Of a stretch of DNA of 64,000 nt, positions 26,007 to 35,129 are shown one piece after another. The stretch's first letter is position 1, and each line of letters begins with the position of its first letter. Both the position numbers and the translations under genes were made by a program. Under the pieces are notes generated by a model. The model had not been told where the DNA came from, searched no databases, and saw only the letters and a program-made list of their open reading frames with translations. This stretch comes from Alphaproteobacteria bacterium (lineage in GTDB: Bacteria; Pseudomonadota; Alphaproteobacteria; DSM-16000; Inquilinaceae), in the NCBI GenBank assembly GCA_028277405.1, contig JANQGH010000068.1, positions 20,761 through 84,760 on the forward strand. Direction: 5' to 3'.

Positions 26007-26939
26007 CTAGGCCGATCGGGCAGCCAGTGTCGCGGCTGTGGCCGGGACCTGGTCCTCAAGCGCGACGTGCTGCAGCCAGTTGGCGAACGCCCTTGCATGC
26101 TTGGCGCTGTTCGAACGAGGGTCGTGTAAGGCGGTGAATTCCGGGCCCGGAACCACGATTTCGGGCAGGATCGTTACCAGCGAGCCGCGATCCAGATGGC
26201 CGCCGACCACGGCCAAAGGGGCGACCACGGCCCCCAGCCCAGCAACCGCCGCCTCGATCGAGATATAGTTGTGCTCGAAGGCCTCAACCCCCGCGGCCTG
26301 CGTGCGCGCAAGACCAGCGGCCGACAGCCAGGCATCCAACTCACCGGGCCGGGTCTCGCTTTCCAGCAGCGTGAACTGAAGCAGGTCGGCCGGGGCACGG
26401 ATCGAGCGCGCGATTTCGGGCGCCGCCACCAGGCCGAGCAAATCGCGAAACATCGGGCTCGACTCATAGTCGGGCGGCACGTCGTGGTCGGCGCGGATCA
26501 CCAAATCAAACGGTTGATCCTGCCACGTCTCGTCGGTGTGGGTGTGGCGCACCTGGGCCTTGAGGTTCAAGCCCGACCGGCGTAGCGACGGTAGCCGCGG
26601 AACGAGCCAGTAGATGGTCAGCGTGGCCGGCGCGATCACCCGTAGATGGGGCACCTCGGGCGCCCTTTCGCGGACCTCGTCAAGCACCTGATGGATGGCT
26701 CGCATTCCGGTCGCCACCCCATTGGCGAGCTTTCGCCCGACCGGTGTCGGGACCATGCGGCGGCGATTGTCGGCAAACAAGGGGTGACCGATCCAGGCCG
26801 CCAACGTGGTCAACTGCTTGCTGACCGCGCCATGGGTCACGCACAGCTCTTCCGCCGCCCGGCTGACGCTGCTGTGGCGGACCACGCACTCAAGCGTCGC
26901 CAGCGCCTTCAAGGGCGGTATCGATCGTCTATCCGGCAT
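26007..26939 (-). CDS. LysR-family transcriptional regulator (GcvA-type), possibly controlling phnA
   Basis: 310 residues from the ATG at 26939, where the protein-like sequence begins (MPDRRSIPPLKALATLECVV). The helix-turn-helix is SVSRAAEELCVTHGAVSKQL at about 25-45, and the effector-binding domain follows (LRVIAPATLTIYWLVPRLPS, GLGAVVAPLAVVGGHLDRGS). It is divergent from phosphonoacetate hydrolase, with about 150 bases between. In Pseudomonas the phnA gene is controlled by an adjacent LysR protein (PhnR), so the same role is likely here. Effector and binding site are not visible. Confidence 0.9.
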   Translation of the reverse strand: MPDRRSIPPLKALATLECVVRHSSVSRAAEELCVTHGAVSKQLTTLAAWIGHPLFADNRRRMVPTPVGRKLANGVATGMRAIHQVLDEVRERAPEVPHLRVIAPATLTIYWLVPRLPSLRRSGLNLKAQVRHTHTDETWQDQPFDLVIRADHDVPPDYESSPMFRDLLGLVAAPEIARSIRAPADLLQFTLLESETRPGELDAWLSAAGLARTQAAGVEAFEHNYISIEAAVAGLGAVVAPLAVVGGHLDRGSLVTILPEIVVPGPEFTALHDPRSNSAKHARAFANWLQHVALEDQVPATAATLAARSA

Positions 26940-27091
26940 GTGAAGTGCGCTCACACATCGCCGACGAAAACTCCATTTACCTCCGGCCGGGCCTGCCGCA
27001 TCTCTTCGATCGAACCGACCCCGCCGCTTCCCCATCGGACCATGGCGGGCATCGTACCACCGACACATGACAGCTGCTTGAAGGCCCCGAA

Positions 27092-28357
27092 ATGGACGCA
27101 ACCCCCGCCCCGACACCACCAGCGCTGACCGTCAACGGACGCCGTTACCGGTTGCCGTCCCGGCCAAGCGTGGTGATCTGCTGGGATGGGTGCGACCCGG
27201 CCTACATCGAGGCGGCGGCCCAAACCGGCGTGATCCCGGTCGTCGAACGCATGCAGAAACAGGGCTTCGACGCGACCGCCCTGGCCACGGTTCCGACTTT
27301 CACCAACCCCAACAACATGTCGATCGTCACAGGCGCGCCGCCTGAAGTGCACGGGGTGTCCGGCAATTTCTACCTGGATCGCGAGACCGGCGAGGACGTC
27401 ATGATGGTTGACGGCAAGCCGTTGCGGTGCCCGACGATCCTGGGCGAGTTCTCGCAAGCCGGCGTCAAAGTGGCGGCTGTTACCGCCAAGGACAAGCTGC
27501 TCAAGGCCCTGAGCCGGGGTCTGGACGGCATCGCCCTGTCGGCGGAAAAGGCGGCGGACTGCACGGTCGAGAGCCATGGCATCGCGGACGTGCCGGCCAT
27601 GGTCGGCCGCCCCACCCCGTCACCCTATTCCGCCGATCTGTCGTTGTTCGTTCTCGACGCCGGCATCCGCCTGCTTGAGCGGGACGACGCCGACCTGCTG
27701 TATCTGTCGCTGTCGGACTACGTCCAGCATATGCACGCGCCGGGCACGCCGGAGGCCAACGGCTTCATGCAGGCCGTGGATGAGCGCCTTGGCCGCCTGC
27801 TCGACCTCGGCGCGATTGTCGGTGTCGTGGCCGATCATGGCATGAGCGACATGGCGCGCGACGATGACAGCGCCAACGTGCTGTTCCTGGGCGATCGCCT
27901 CGACGCGACATTCGGTGCGGGCACGCTGCGGGTCATTTGCCCGATCACGGACCCGTTCGTGCGCCACCATGGCGCGCTTGGCGGCTTTGTCCGGGTCTAT
28001 GGCCAGCAGGGGGCGCCTGACCTCACCGAGGTGCTGAACTTTCTGCGCGCGCTGCCGGAGGTCGAAGAGGCCTTGACCCAGCAGGAGGTCTGCCGCCGGT
28101 TCGAGCTGCCGGCCGACCGCGAGGGCGACATCGCCGTCATCGCCCGGCCCGGCGTGGCGCTGGGTGCGCATGCGGGCGACCACGACCTGTCGCAGTTGGC
28201 CGGCGTGCGCCTGCGGTCCCATGGCGGTCTCGCCGAACGAGACGTGCCATTCATCGTCTCCGAACCCGTGACGCCGGCCTACCGCGCCAAGGCGGCCGAC
28301 GCGCTGAACAGCCACGACATCTTCGACTTCGTGCTGAACGGCGTGGCGAGGCCGTGA
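27092..28357 (+). CDS. phnA: Phosphonoacetate hydrolase
   Basis: 421 residues, close to the 407 of the Pseudomonas enzyme. It hydrolyses phosphonoacetate to acetate and phosphate. The alkaline-phosphatase-superfamily site is complete: Asp32 in VICWDGCD, nucleophile Thr71 in VPTFTNPNN, Asp and His in LSLSDYVQHMHAPGTPEAN, Asp-His in VVADHGM, and His in LRSHGG. The strings SFTNPNNMSIVTGAPP-like, VVTAKDKL and ITDPFVRHHGALGG closely follow known PhnA. The ATG at 27092 has GAAGG upstream. Its stop overlaps the next gene (TGATG). First gene of a six-gene operon. Confidence 0.9.
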   Translation: MDATPAPTPPALTVNGRRYRLPSRPSVVICWDGCDPAYIEAAAQTGVIPVVERMQKQGFDATALATVPTFTNPNNMSIVTGAPPEVHGVSGNFYLDRETGEDVMMVDGKPLRCPTILGEFSQAGVKVAAVTAKDKLLKALSRGLDGIALSAEKAADCTVESHGIADVPAMVGRPTPSPYSADLSLFVLDAGIRLLERDDADLLYLSLSDYVQHMHAPGTPEANGFMQAVDERLGRLLDLGAIVGVVADHGMSDMARDDDSANVLFLGDRLDATFGAGTLRVICPITDPFVRHHGALGGFVRVYGQQGAPDLTEVLNFLRALPEVEEALTQQEVCRRFELPADREGDIAVIARPGVALGAHAGDHDLSQLAGVRLRSHGGLAERDVPFIVSEPVTPAYRAKAADALNSHDIFDFVLNGVARP

Positions 28358-29628
28358 TGCGCCGGTCCGTCATCGTCATCCTGGACGGCCTGCGCCGCGA
28401 CATGGTGAGCGCGGAGACAACCCCGCGTCTGGCCGAGTTCGCGCGCTCGGCCACCTGGTTCGACAGGCACCGCGCCGTCTTTCCATCGACGACCCGGGTG
28501 TCCTCCGCCTGTATCGCCACCGGGTGTTTCCCCCGCCGGCACGAGCTTGCGGGAAACAGCCTTGTCCTGGTCGAAGACGGTCGCCTGACCCTGCATGATG
28601 CCGGGCTGCCGACCTTCCTTCAGCACAAGCGGCGCGTAACCGGCCGGTCCCTCGGCATGCCGACCTTGGCCGAACGTCTGGCCGACAACGGCGGTGCGAT
28701 CGTCATGTCGAACGTCTCGCCGGGGGCCGCCTACGCGCACGATCCGGACGGGCACGGCCATGTCTACCATCGGGCCGGCAGCTTCGGCCCTGGGCGATCG
28801 CCGGTGGCGGAGCCGGATGCCTTGGCCATCGGCCGCGATATTGCCGGCGACCGGCAGATGACAAAGCGTTTCGTCGATGAAGTCTTGATGCAAAGACGGC
28901 CGGCGCTGGCGGTGCTCTGGCTCGGACATCCCGACACCACCCAGCACGCGGTCCCGCTGGGCTCCCCGGCGCATCTCGCCGCCTTGGCGCAGGCCGACGG
29001 CCACGCCGGCCAGGTGATCGACGCCGTCGACCGACTGCGCGACGAAGGCCACGACATTTTGCTGATGGTCGGTTCCGATCATGGCCACCAAACGATCGGC
29101 GGATCGGTCGACGTGTCGGCCGCACTGGTCGATGCGCGCCTGAAGGTGGCGGAGGACTCCGACGATGTGGTGGTGGCCGCCAACGGCACCGCCGCCCTCA
29201 TCTATGTCGCGCCGGGCGCCCAAGCGCGGACGCCTGAGATCGCCGATTTTCTGGTCGCCCGGCCTTGGGCGGAACAAGTTATCGCCGGCGCCGATCTGGC
29301 CTCGGTCGGGCAGAACGGAGGCCATGGGCTGGCCGTCGCGGTCTCCTTGGCCGCCAACGACGAGGCCAACGCGCACGGCGTGCCCGGCACCAGCCTGGTC
29401 GCGGCGCCGCGAGGCCACAAGACAGTGCCGATCGGCTGCGGCCAGCATGGCGGGCTCGGGCGCTACGAACAGGCACCGACATTGATGATCTCCGGTCCCG
29501 GCTTCGACGCCGGCACGGTTCGCCAAGTCGACACGAGTCTCGTCGATCTGGCACCGACCGTCCTGACGCATTTGGGCCTGCCGCATGGCGGGTTGGACGG
29601 TCGCCCTCAACAGATGGATCTCAACTAA
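28357..29628 (+). CDS. Alkaline-phosphatase-superfamily phosphodiesterase/phosphatase
   Basis: 423 residues from the ATG at 28357, coupled to phnA. It belongs to the nucleotide pyrophosphatase/phosphodiesterase branch. All metal and catalytic positions can be seen: Asp in VIVILDGLRRD, Thr in FPSTTRVSSA, Asp and His in LGHPDTTQH, Asp-His in VGSDHGHQ and His in GCGQHGGLG. No signal peptide, so it acts in the cytoplasm. Paired with PhnA and an importer, it could remove a phosphoryl or phosphodiester group from the imported molecule. The true substrate is not known to me. Confidence 0.85.
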   Translation: MRRSVIVILDGLRRDMVSAETTPRLAEFARSATWFDRHRAVFPSTTRVSSACIATGCFPRRHELAGNSLVLVEDGRLTLHDAGLPTFLQHKRRVTGRSLGMPTLAERLADNGGAIVMSNVSPGAAYAHDPDGHGHVYHRAGSFGPGRSPVAEPDALAIGRDIAGDRQMTKRFVDEVLMQRRPALAVLWLGHPDTTQHAVPLGSPAHLAALAQADGHAGQVIDAVDRLRDEGHDILLMVGSDHGHQTIGGSVDVSAALVDARLKVAEDSDDVVVAANGTAALIYVAPGAQARTPEIADFLVARPWAEQVIAGADLASVGQNGGHGLAVAVSLAANDEANAHGVPGTSLVAAPRGHKTVPIGCGQHGGLGRYEQAPTLMISGPGFDAGTVRQVDTSLVDLAPTVLTHLGLPHGGLDGRPQQMDLN

Positions 29629-29663
29629 CCGGTTCAACCCATTGGTGAAGAGGAGCAAAGGCA

Positions 29664-31223
29664 ATGATCAGTTCAACGAAGGTTAGGCGGCACGCGCTGC
29701 TGACGGCCTGCGGTAGTCTGTTGCTGGCGTCGTCGGTCAGTCTTCCGGTGATCGATGCGTCTGGTCAGACGGCCGATGCGCCGGTCCATGGCGGGACCTT
29801 GCGGCTCGCGACGCTGGGCCTCGACACGTCCGATCCACACCGTCACACGGGCTCGATCGGCGTTCAGCAGGTCTATGCGGAGTCGCTGACCAGCATCGCG
29901 CCGGACGGCAGCACGACGCCCTGGCTGGCGGAGAGCTACGAGGTCTCCGACGACGGGCTGACCTACACTTTCCGACTGCGCGACGGCGTCACCTTTCACA
30001 ATGGCGACACGCTGACCGCCGGCGACGTGCTGGCGAACTTCGAGCGGGTCAGGGAGAACGTCGAGGGCGGCTGGCTGGCCAGCGCCATGGGCTTCACCGA
30101 GAGCTTCGAGGCGCCGGACGACCGGACCTTCGTCGTGCGCTTGAGCGAGCCGTACGCGCCGTTCCTGAACCTGATCTCGGAGCTTTGGATCCTGTCCCCG
30201 GCCTCGCCCGGATGGGACGAGACGATCACCCAGCCGATCGGCACCGGCCCGTTCCTGTTCGGCGAATGGATCCCGAACATCAGCCTCGTCGCACCCGCGT
30301 TCGAGGGTTACTGGGACGGCGACCTGCCCTATCTGGACGCCCTGGAATTCAATCTCACCGAACTGTCGGACCCCAGCCTGGCCCTGCGCTCGGGCGATTT
30401 GCACATCGCCCCCGTCTCCGGCGACCAGTTGCCGATCATCGCCGAGGCCGAGGACATCGACATTCAGCGCCTGAAGGACACGAGCTGGTATTTCTGGTCG
30501 TTCAACAACCGGTCGCCGCGGCCGCCGCTGGACAATGTTCGGGTGCGCGAGGCCATCACCTACGCCTTGGACAAGCAGGCCTATATGGCGTTCATCGCCG
30601 GCGATCAGGGCATCGTCACCAACCAGATGGTCATCCCCGGCAACTACTATTTCGACGAGGCGCTGCACGAAGCCGATCAGCACGCCGGGGCCGACTTGGA
30701 CCTTGCCCGGCAAATCCTGGCCGAAGAGGGTGTCGACCCGTCCGAGGTGACCCTGGAAGTCGTGTCCTGGCAGTCGCCCTATGCCGAGGTTGCCGTGCAG
30801 ATGGTGCGCGAACTGGGCTTCGACGTCGAGCACGCCGCCTTGGAGGATCTCGGCGCGCAGCAGCGCCTGAGCCAGTATGACTGGGACTTGGCCCCGATGG
30901 GATCCGGTCCGCGCGCCGATGTCTTCCTGCGCTATGTGCGCATGATGTCCGATGGGCCCAACCCGGTGCTTTGGGGCGGTGTCCAAGACGAGGCTTATGA
31001 CCAGACGGTCGCGGCCGCCGTCGCGGAAACCAACCCTGCGCTTCGCCGTCAGCATTATCTCGACGCCTGGGAGATGGTGATGGACAATTACTGGACCGTC
31101 GTTGCCGGTCACGCGCCGACCGTGTTCGGTGTCAGGGACGAGGTCGAGGGCTTCGAGTTCGGCTTCACCTATGGACCCCATTATGCCGGCGGCGGCGTGG
31201 CCCACGCCTGGCTGGCGCCCTGA
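29664..31223 (+). CDS. Peptide-type ABC transporter substrate-binding protein (family 5)
   Basis: 519 residues, with GAGGAG upstream of the ATG. The first 35-40 residues form an export signal. The family 5 binding-protein signature is clear (YTFRLRDGVTFHNGDTLTAG) with the later conserved NVRVREAITYALDKQAYMAF. It should bind the imported solute in the periplasm. It lies 35 bases after the second phosphatase gene, inside the phnA operon, which suggests the ligand contains phosphorus. Its sequence is only distantly similar to the binding protein at 20335. Confidence 0.93.
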   Translation: MISSTKVRRHALLTACGSLLLASSVSLPVIDASGQTADAPVHGGTLRLATLGLDTSDPHRHTGSIGVQQVYAESLTSIAPDGSTTPWLAESYEVSDDGLTYTFRLRDGVTFHNGDTLTAGDVLANFERVRENVEGGWLASAMGFTESFEAPDDRTFVVRLSEPYAPFLNLISELWILSPASPGWDETITQPIGTGPFLFGEWIPNISLVAPAFEGYWDGDLPYLDALEFNLTELSDPSLALRSGDLHIAPVSGDQLPIIAEAEDIDIQRLKDTSWYFWSFNNRSPRPPLDNVRVREAITYALDKQAYMAFIAGDQGIVTNQMVIPGNYYFDEALHEADQHAGADLDLARQILAEEGVDPSEVTLEVVSWQSPYAEVAVQMVRELGFDVEHAALEDLGAQQRLSQYDWDLAPMGSGPRADVFLRYVRMMSDGPNPVLWGGVQDEAYDQTVAAAVAETNPALRRQHYLDAWEMVMDNYWTVVAGHAPTVFGVRDEVEGFEFGFTYGPHYAGGGVAHAWLAP

Positions 31224-31228
31224 CGCCA

Positions 31229-32149
31229 TTGTCGACCCACGACCAAGAGGCGACCCGGTCCGGCTATCCGGGGCCGGGTCGCCCAACCATTGAACAGGGC
31301 AGTGGCGGGCGCGCGCGCCGGCTGCCGTTCAGCCTGCTGTTCGGCCTCGCGATCGTCACGCTGTTCGTGCTTGCCGCCCTGTTCGGCCCGATGCTCGACG
31401 GCCAGGACCCGTTTTCGCAAGATTTGTTGAATCGCAATCAAGGCCCAAGCCCGGCCCACTGGGCGGGGACCGACAATTTCGGCCGCGACGTGCTGTCCCG
31501 CCTGCTTTATGGCGCCCGGCTGACGCTGATCGTCGGCGCAGGCGGTGTGATATGCGCGCTTATCGTCGGCGCCGGACTGAGTCTGACCGCACTGGCGATC
31601 GGGCCGTGGCTGGCGGCAGCCGTGTTTGGCTTCATCGATTTCATCCGCGCCCTGCCCGGCGTTTTGCTGGCCCTGATCCTGATCGTGGCGCTCGGCGCCG
31701 GTCTGTCGTCGGTCGTGATCGCCCTTGGCATCGCCTTTTCGCCCTTCTTCGCCTACATCGCCCGGGCGGCGTGGCGGCGCGAGATGGCGGCCGACTACGT
31801 CACCGCCGCGCGCACGTTGGGCGCCAGCCGCCTGCGCATTCTCTACCGCCACGCCATGCCGAACATCGGCGGCGCGCTGATCACCTTGGCGGCGGTGATC
31901 CTGCCGCGCTGCATCGTGACCGAGTCCGTCTTGAGCTTTCTCGGCCTCGGCGTTTCGCCGGATACCCCGACCTGGGGCCGCATGATCGCCGACGCGGTCC
32001 CGCTGGTGGAACGCGCGCCCCACGCGGTTCTGGTGCCGGTGTTCTGCCTGTCGCTGCTGACGCTTGCCCTGGCCTTGCTGGGCAATCACGTGCGGGCGGC
32101 CGTCGACCCGCTGCGCGCCGGCGACCCCAGCGGGAGGCAGCGATGGTAA
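31229..32149 (+). CDS. Peptide-type ABC transporter permease (DppC-like)
   Basis: 306 residues from a TTG at 31229, 5 bases after the binding-protein stop; no ATG occurs before the conserved region. Landmarks: HWAGTDNFGRDVLSRLLYGA, the EAA loop ADYVTAARTLGASRLRILYR and SVLSFLGLGVSPDTPTWGRM. About six membrane segments. The DppC-like gene precedes the DppB-like gene, the reverse of the order in the transporter at 21957. Its end overlaps the next start by 7 bases. Confidence 0.91.
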   Translation: MSTHDQEATRSGYPGPGRPTIEQGSGGRARRLPFSLLFGLAIVTLFVLAALFGPMLDGQDPFSQDLLNRNQGPSPAHWAGTDNFGRDVLSRLLYGARLTLIVGAGGVICALIVGAGLSLTALAIGPWLAAAVFGFIDFIRALPGVLLALILIVALGAGLSSVVIALGIAFSPFFAYIARAAWRREMAADYVTAARTLGASRLRILYRHAMPNIGGALITLAAVILPRCIVTESVLSFLGLGVSPDTPTWGRMIADAVPLVERAPHAVLVPVFCLSLLTLALALLGNHVRAAVDPLRAGDPSGRQRW

Positions 32150-33057
32150 CCCTGCTGGCAACCGTCCTGATCCATATCGCCCGGGCCGCGCTGCTGGTCT
32201 TTGGCGTCACGGTGCTGGTCTTCATCCTGGTCCGGGCGATCCCCGGCGATGCGGTCGACGTGCTGGCCATCGAGGGCGGGCTGACCGACAGCCAGGCCGA
32301 GGCGATGCGCGCCGGGCTGGGCCTGACCGCGTCATGGCTGGACCAGTTCACCGCCTGGTGTCTCAGCGCGCTGCGTGGTGAACTCGGCGAGTCGTTACGG
32401 TTTCACGTGCCGGTCGCCGATTTGCTGTTGCAGGCCATACCGGTCACGCTGGCGTTGGGGGCGGCGAGCCTGGCCACTGGCTTCGTGCTGGCCGTGGCGA
32501 TCGCCTTGATCGCGACCCTGCGGCCGCGCTCGATCGTCGCCTCGCTGGTGGACATCTTGAACATCTGGTCGATCGCCATCCCGACCTTTTGCGCCGGTCT
32601 GGTTGCGATCCTGGTGTTTTCCCTGTGGCTTGGCTGGCTGCCGGTGCTCGGCAATTTCCTGGTGCCGGTGATCATCCTGGGCCTCGACGCCGCCGGGCAG
32701 ATCGTCAAACCCCTGCATGAAGAGATGAAGGAACTGGGCACGGCGGTCTACATCCGCACCGCCCGCGCCAAGGGCCTGCATCCGCTGAAGATCGTGATCG
32801 GTCACATCTTGCCGGCGGCGGCGCCGGTGCTGCTGGCCATGACCGGCCTGGTCGCGGCCTCGTTCATTGGCGGGGCGCTGACCATGGAAGTGCTGTTTGG
32901 TCTGCCCGGCGTCGGCTCTCTCGCTTTCAACGCCGTCAACGGGCGGGACTATCCGCTGATCCAGGCGGTCGTGCTGTTCCTGGCCGTCGCGGTCATCCTA
33001 ATCAACGCGTTGACCGATCTGGCCCAGCGCCTGGTCGACCCGCGACCGGAAAGGTGA
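32143..33057 (+). CDS. Peptide-type ABC transporter permease (DppB-like)
   Basis: 304 residues from the ATG at 32143, preceded by GGGAGG. The N-terminal segment with FILVRAIPGDAVDVLAIEGG is typical of DppB. The EAA loop reads TAVYIRTARAKGLHPLKIVI, and the end is GLPGVGSLAFNAVNGRDYPL. Its length (304) is near the family norm. It forms the channel with the DppC-like protein. The stop overlaps a possible GTG start of the ATPase gene. Confidence 0.93.
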   Translation: MVTLLATVLIHIARAALLVFGVTVLVFILVRAIPGDAVDVLAIEGGLTDSQAEAMRAGLGLTASWLDQFTAWCLSALRGELGESLRFHVPVADLLLQAIPVTLALGAASLATGFVLAVAIALIATLRPRSIVASLVDILNIWSIAIPTFCAGLVAILVFSLWLGWLPVLGNFLVPVIILGLDAAGQIVKPLHEEMKELGTAVYIRTARAKGLHPLKIVIGHILPAAAPVLLAMTGLVAASFIGGALTMEVLFGLPGVGSLAFNAVNGRDYPLIQAVVLFLAVAVILINALTDLAQRLVDPRPER

Positions 33058-33065
33058 CCCGCGCC

Positions 33066-34724
33066 ATGGCCGCCCTGCTTGACGTTCGCGACCTCGGCAT
33101 CGCCTTTCCGGCGCCAAACGGCATGCTCCGGGTGGTCGATCGGGTGAGTTGGCGGCTCGACGCCGGCCAGACCCTGGGCATCGTCGGCGAGTCCGGTTCC
33201 GGCAAGTCGCTGACCGGCCTGGCCTTGTTGCGCTTGCTGCCGGCCGCGGCGCGCCTCGACCCGGCGAGCCGCATTCGCTACCGCGACACCGATCTGCTCG
33301 ACCTGTCGGAGGCGGACATGCGGTCCCGGCGCGGCAGTGGCCTGGCCATGATCTTCCAAGAGCCGATGGCCAGCCTGCACCCGTTGCTGACGGTCGGCCG
33401 CCAAGTGGTCGAAAGCATCCGACGCCACACGGACTGCTCGGCGCTGGAAGCCCGCCGCAAGGCCGCAGCACTGTTCGACGAGGCCGGGTTGCCGGACCCC
33501 GGCCGGATCGGTCGGCGCTATCCCCATGAACTGTCGGGCGGGCAGCAGCAACGGGTCATGATCGCCATGGCCCTGGCGGGCAATCCCGACATCCTGATCG
33601 CCGACGAGCCGACGACCGCGCTCGACACCACCGTTCAAGCCCAGATCCTGGACCTGCTGCGCTCGCTTCAGGCCATGCGGGGCCTGGCCATGGTGTTCAT
33701 TTCCCACGATCTCGCCGTAGTCACGTCCATGGCGCACGAGGTCATGGTCCTGCGCAGTGGCCGTGTGGTGGAGAGCGGTTCGACCGGGGTCGTTCTCTCC
33801 GCACCGGAAAGCACCTACACGCAAGGCCTGGTCGCCGCCCGCCGTCGGCTCAGCGTCAGAGCGCCGGCCGCCACCCCGAGCCGGTCGGTGGGACCGGAAT
33901 GCGCGCTGGAGCTCCGCGACCTGTGCGTCGACTATCCCGGTCGTGGCCCGTTCGCCCGACCGGTCCGCGCCGTTGACCGGGCATCTTTGACGTTGAGCGC
34001 CGGCCGTGCCCTGGGGCTGGTCGGTGAGTCCGGCAGTGGCAAAAGTACCATCGGCAAGGCCATCGTGGGGTTGGCACGGCCGACGAGTGGTGACCTGACC
34101 CTGTTCGGCCGCCCGCTGGCCGGCGACGGCTGGCGACTTTCGCGGGCCCTGCGCCGCCGTTGCCAAATCGTCCTGCAAAACCCCTATGGCGCGCTGAACC
34201 CGCGCCTGACCATCGAGCAAGCCTTGATCGAGCCATTCGTCACGCTCGGCCTGAAGCCGCCGAACGGCCGGCAGTCAAGGATCGTCGCCGGCTTGGAGGA
34301 GGTCGGCCTGGATGCCGGCTTCCTTGATCGCTACCCCCATCAGCTCAGCGGCGGCCAGCGGCAGCGCGTGTGCATCGCGCGGGCACTGATGTCCGAACCC
34401 GGCCTCTTGATCTGCGACGAAATCGTCTCCGCGCTCGACGCCAGCATCCAGTTCCAGGTTCTTGATCTCTTGAACCGGATGCGGACGGCGCGTGGGCTGG
34501 CACTGCTGTTCATCGGACACGACCTCGAGGTTATCCGGTACATTGCCGATGATATTGCCGTGATGCATCGCGGCACGATCGTGGAACACGCACCCGCCGA
34601 CAATGTGCTCGACACGCCCCAGCACCCGCACAGCCGCGCCCTGATCGATGCCATGCCCCGCCTCGATGTCACCGCGCCGTCCGAGGCCGAAGACGGCTGG
34701 CGGGCGCAACATCGCTCGGCTTGA
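33066..34724 (+). CDS. Fused double ATP-binding protein of a peptide-type ABC transporter
   Basis: 552 residues from the ATG at 33066 (a GTG at 33054 overlaps the previous stop). Two complete ABC ATPase units lie in one chain. Unit 1 (to about 260): [48 protein letters not shown]. Unit 2 (about 285-545): [52 protein letters not shown]. In unit 2 Walker B is followed by Ile instead of Pro (DEIVS), as sometimes seen. This replaces separate DppD and DppF proteins and powers the permeases encoded just upstream. Last gene of the phnA operon. Confidence 0.94.
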   Translation: MAALLDVRDLGIAFPAPNGMLRVVDRVSWRLDAGQTLGIVGESGSGKSLTGLALLRLLPAAARLDPASRIRYRDTDLLDLSEADMRSRRGSGLAMIFQEPMASLHPLLTVGRQVVESIRRHTDCSALEARRKAAALFDEAGLPDPGRIGRRYPHELSGGQQQRVMIAMALAGNPDILIADEPTTALDTTVQAQILDLLRSLQAMRGLAMVFISHDLAVVTSMAHEVMVLRSGRVVESGSTGVVLSAPESTYTQGLVAARRRLSVRAPAATPSRSVGPECALELRDLCVDYPGRGPFARPVRAVDRASLTLSAGRALGLVGESGSGKSTIGKAIVGLARPTSGDLTLFGRPLAGDGWRLSRALRRRCQIVLQNPYGALNPRLTIEQALIEPFVTLGLKPPNGRQSRIVAGLEEVGLDAGFLDRYPHQLSGGQRQRVCIARALMSEPGLLICDEIVSALDASIQFQVLDLLNRMRTARGLALLFIGHDLEVIRYIADDIAVMHRGTIVEHAPADNVLDTPQHPHSRALIDAMPRLDVTAPSEAEDGWRAQHRSA

Positions 34725-35129
34725 TTCCAAGGCAAGCGAGTGAGATCCGCCAAGTCGGCCATTGCCGCTCGAGAAGAGCCTGACGCCACCCGGCATCGCC
34801 GATGGGCCAGGGAAAGCCAAGGCAATGGCGGTCGCTTGCCCTCTGGCCGCGGCCGCCGACCCAGCCGATGTGTTGTGCTCCCAGTGTTTGGACCGCCGGA
34901 GGCTAGAGTTTTCCGGCTTTGATCAGGGTGACGGGCTGGCTGCGTCTCTTGATTTTGTTAGCATGATCGGGACTTTGTTGCCGACGATAGTTGGATATCT
35001 TGACGGCTTGGCCCGCCGGGATCGACGTGCGAAGGGGCGGCCTCGGCTCAGGTCGAATGCTCTCCAGCCGCTCAAACTGTCTTTTTGTGGATGGTTTGGC
35101 AGGTTGGACGCACAGCCTTGATGACTGGG
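34725..35129. other. Gene-free stretch between convergent operons
   Basis: About 400 bases between the end of the phnA operon and the end of the CoA-transferase gene. Only short frames; no clear hairpin with a T-run and no recognisable mobile element ends. Confidence 0.45.

Noticed and set aside
28279..29664. 461-codon minus-strand frame
   Set aside because: Shadow of the second phosphatase gene, which has complete catalytic motifs on the other strand.
29673..31286. A 537-codon open frame on the minus strand
   Set aside because: It lies exactly opposite the binding-protein gene at 29664-31223. Its translation is rich in Arg, Gly, Asp and Gln without motifs, as expected of an antisense frame in high-GC DNA.
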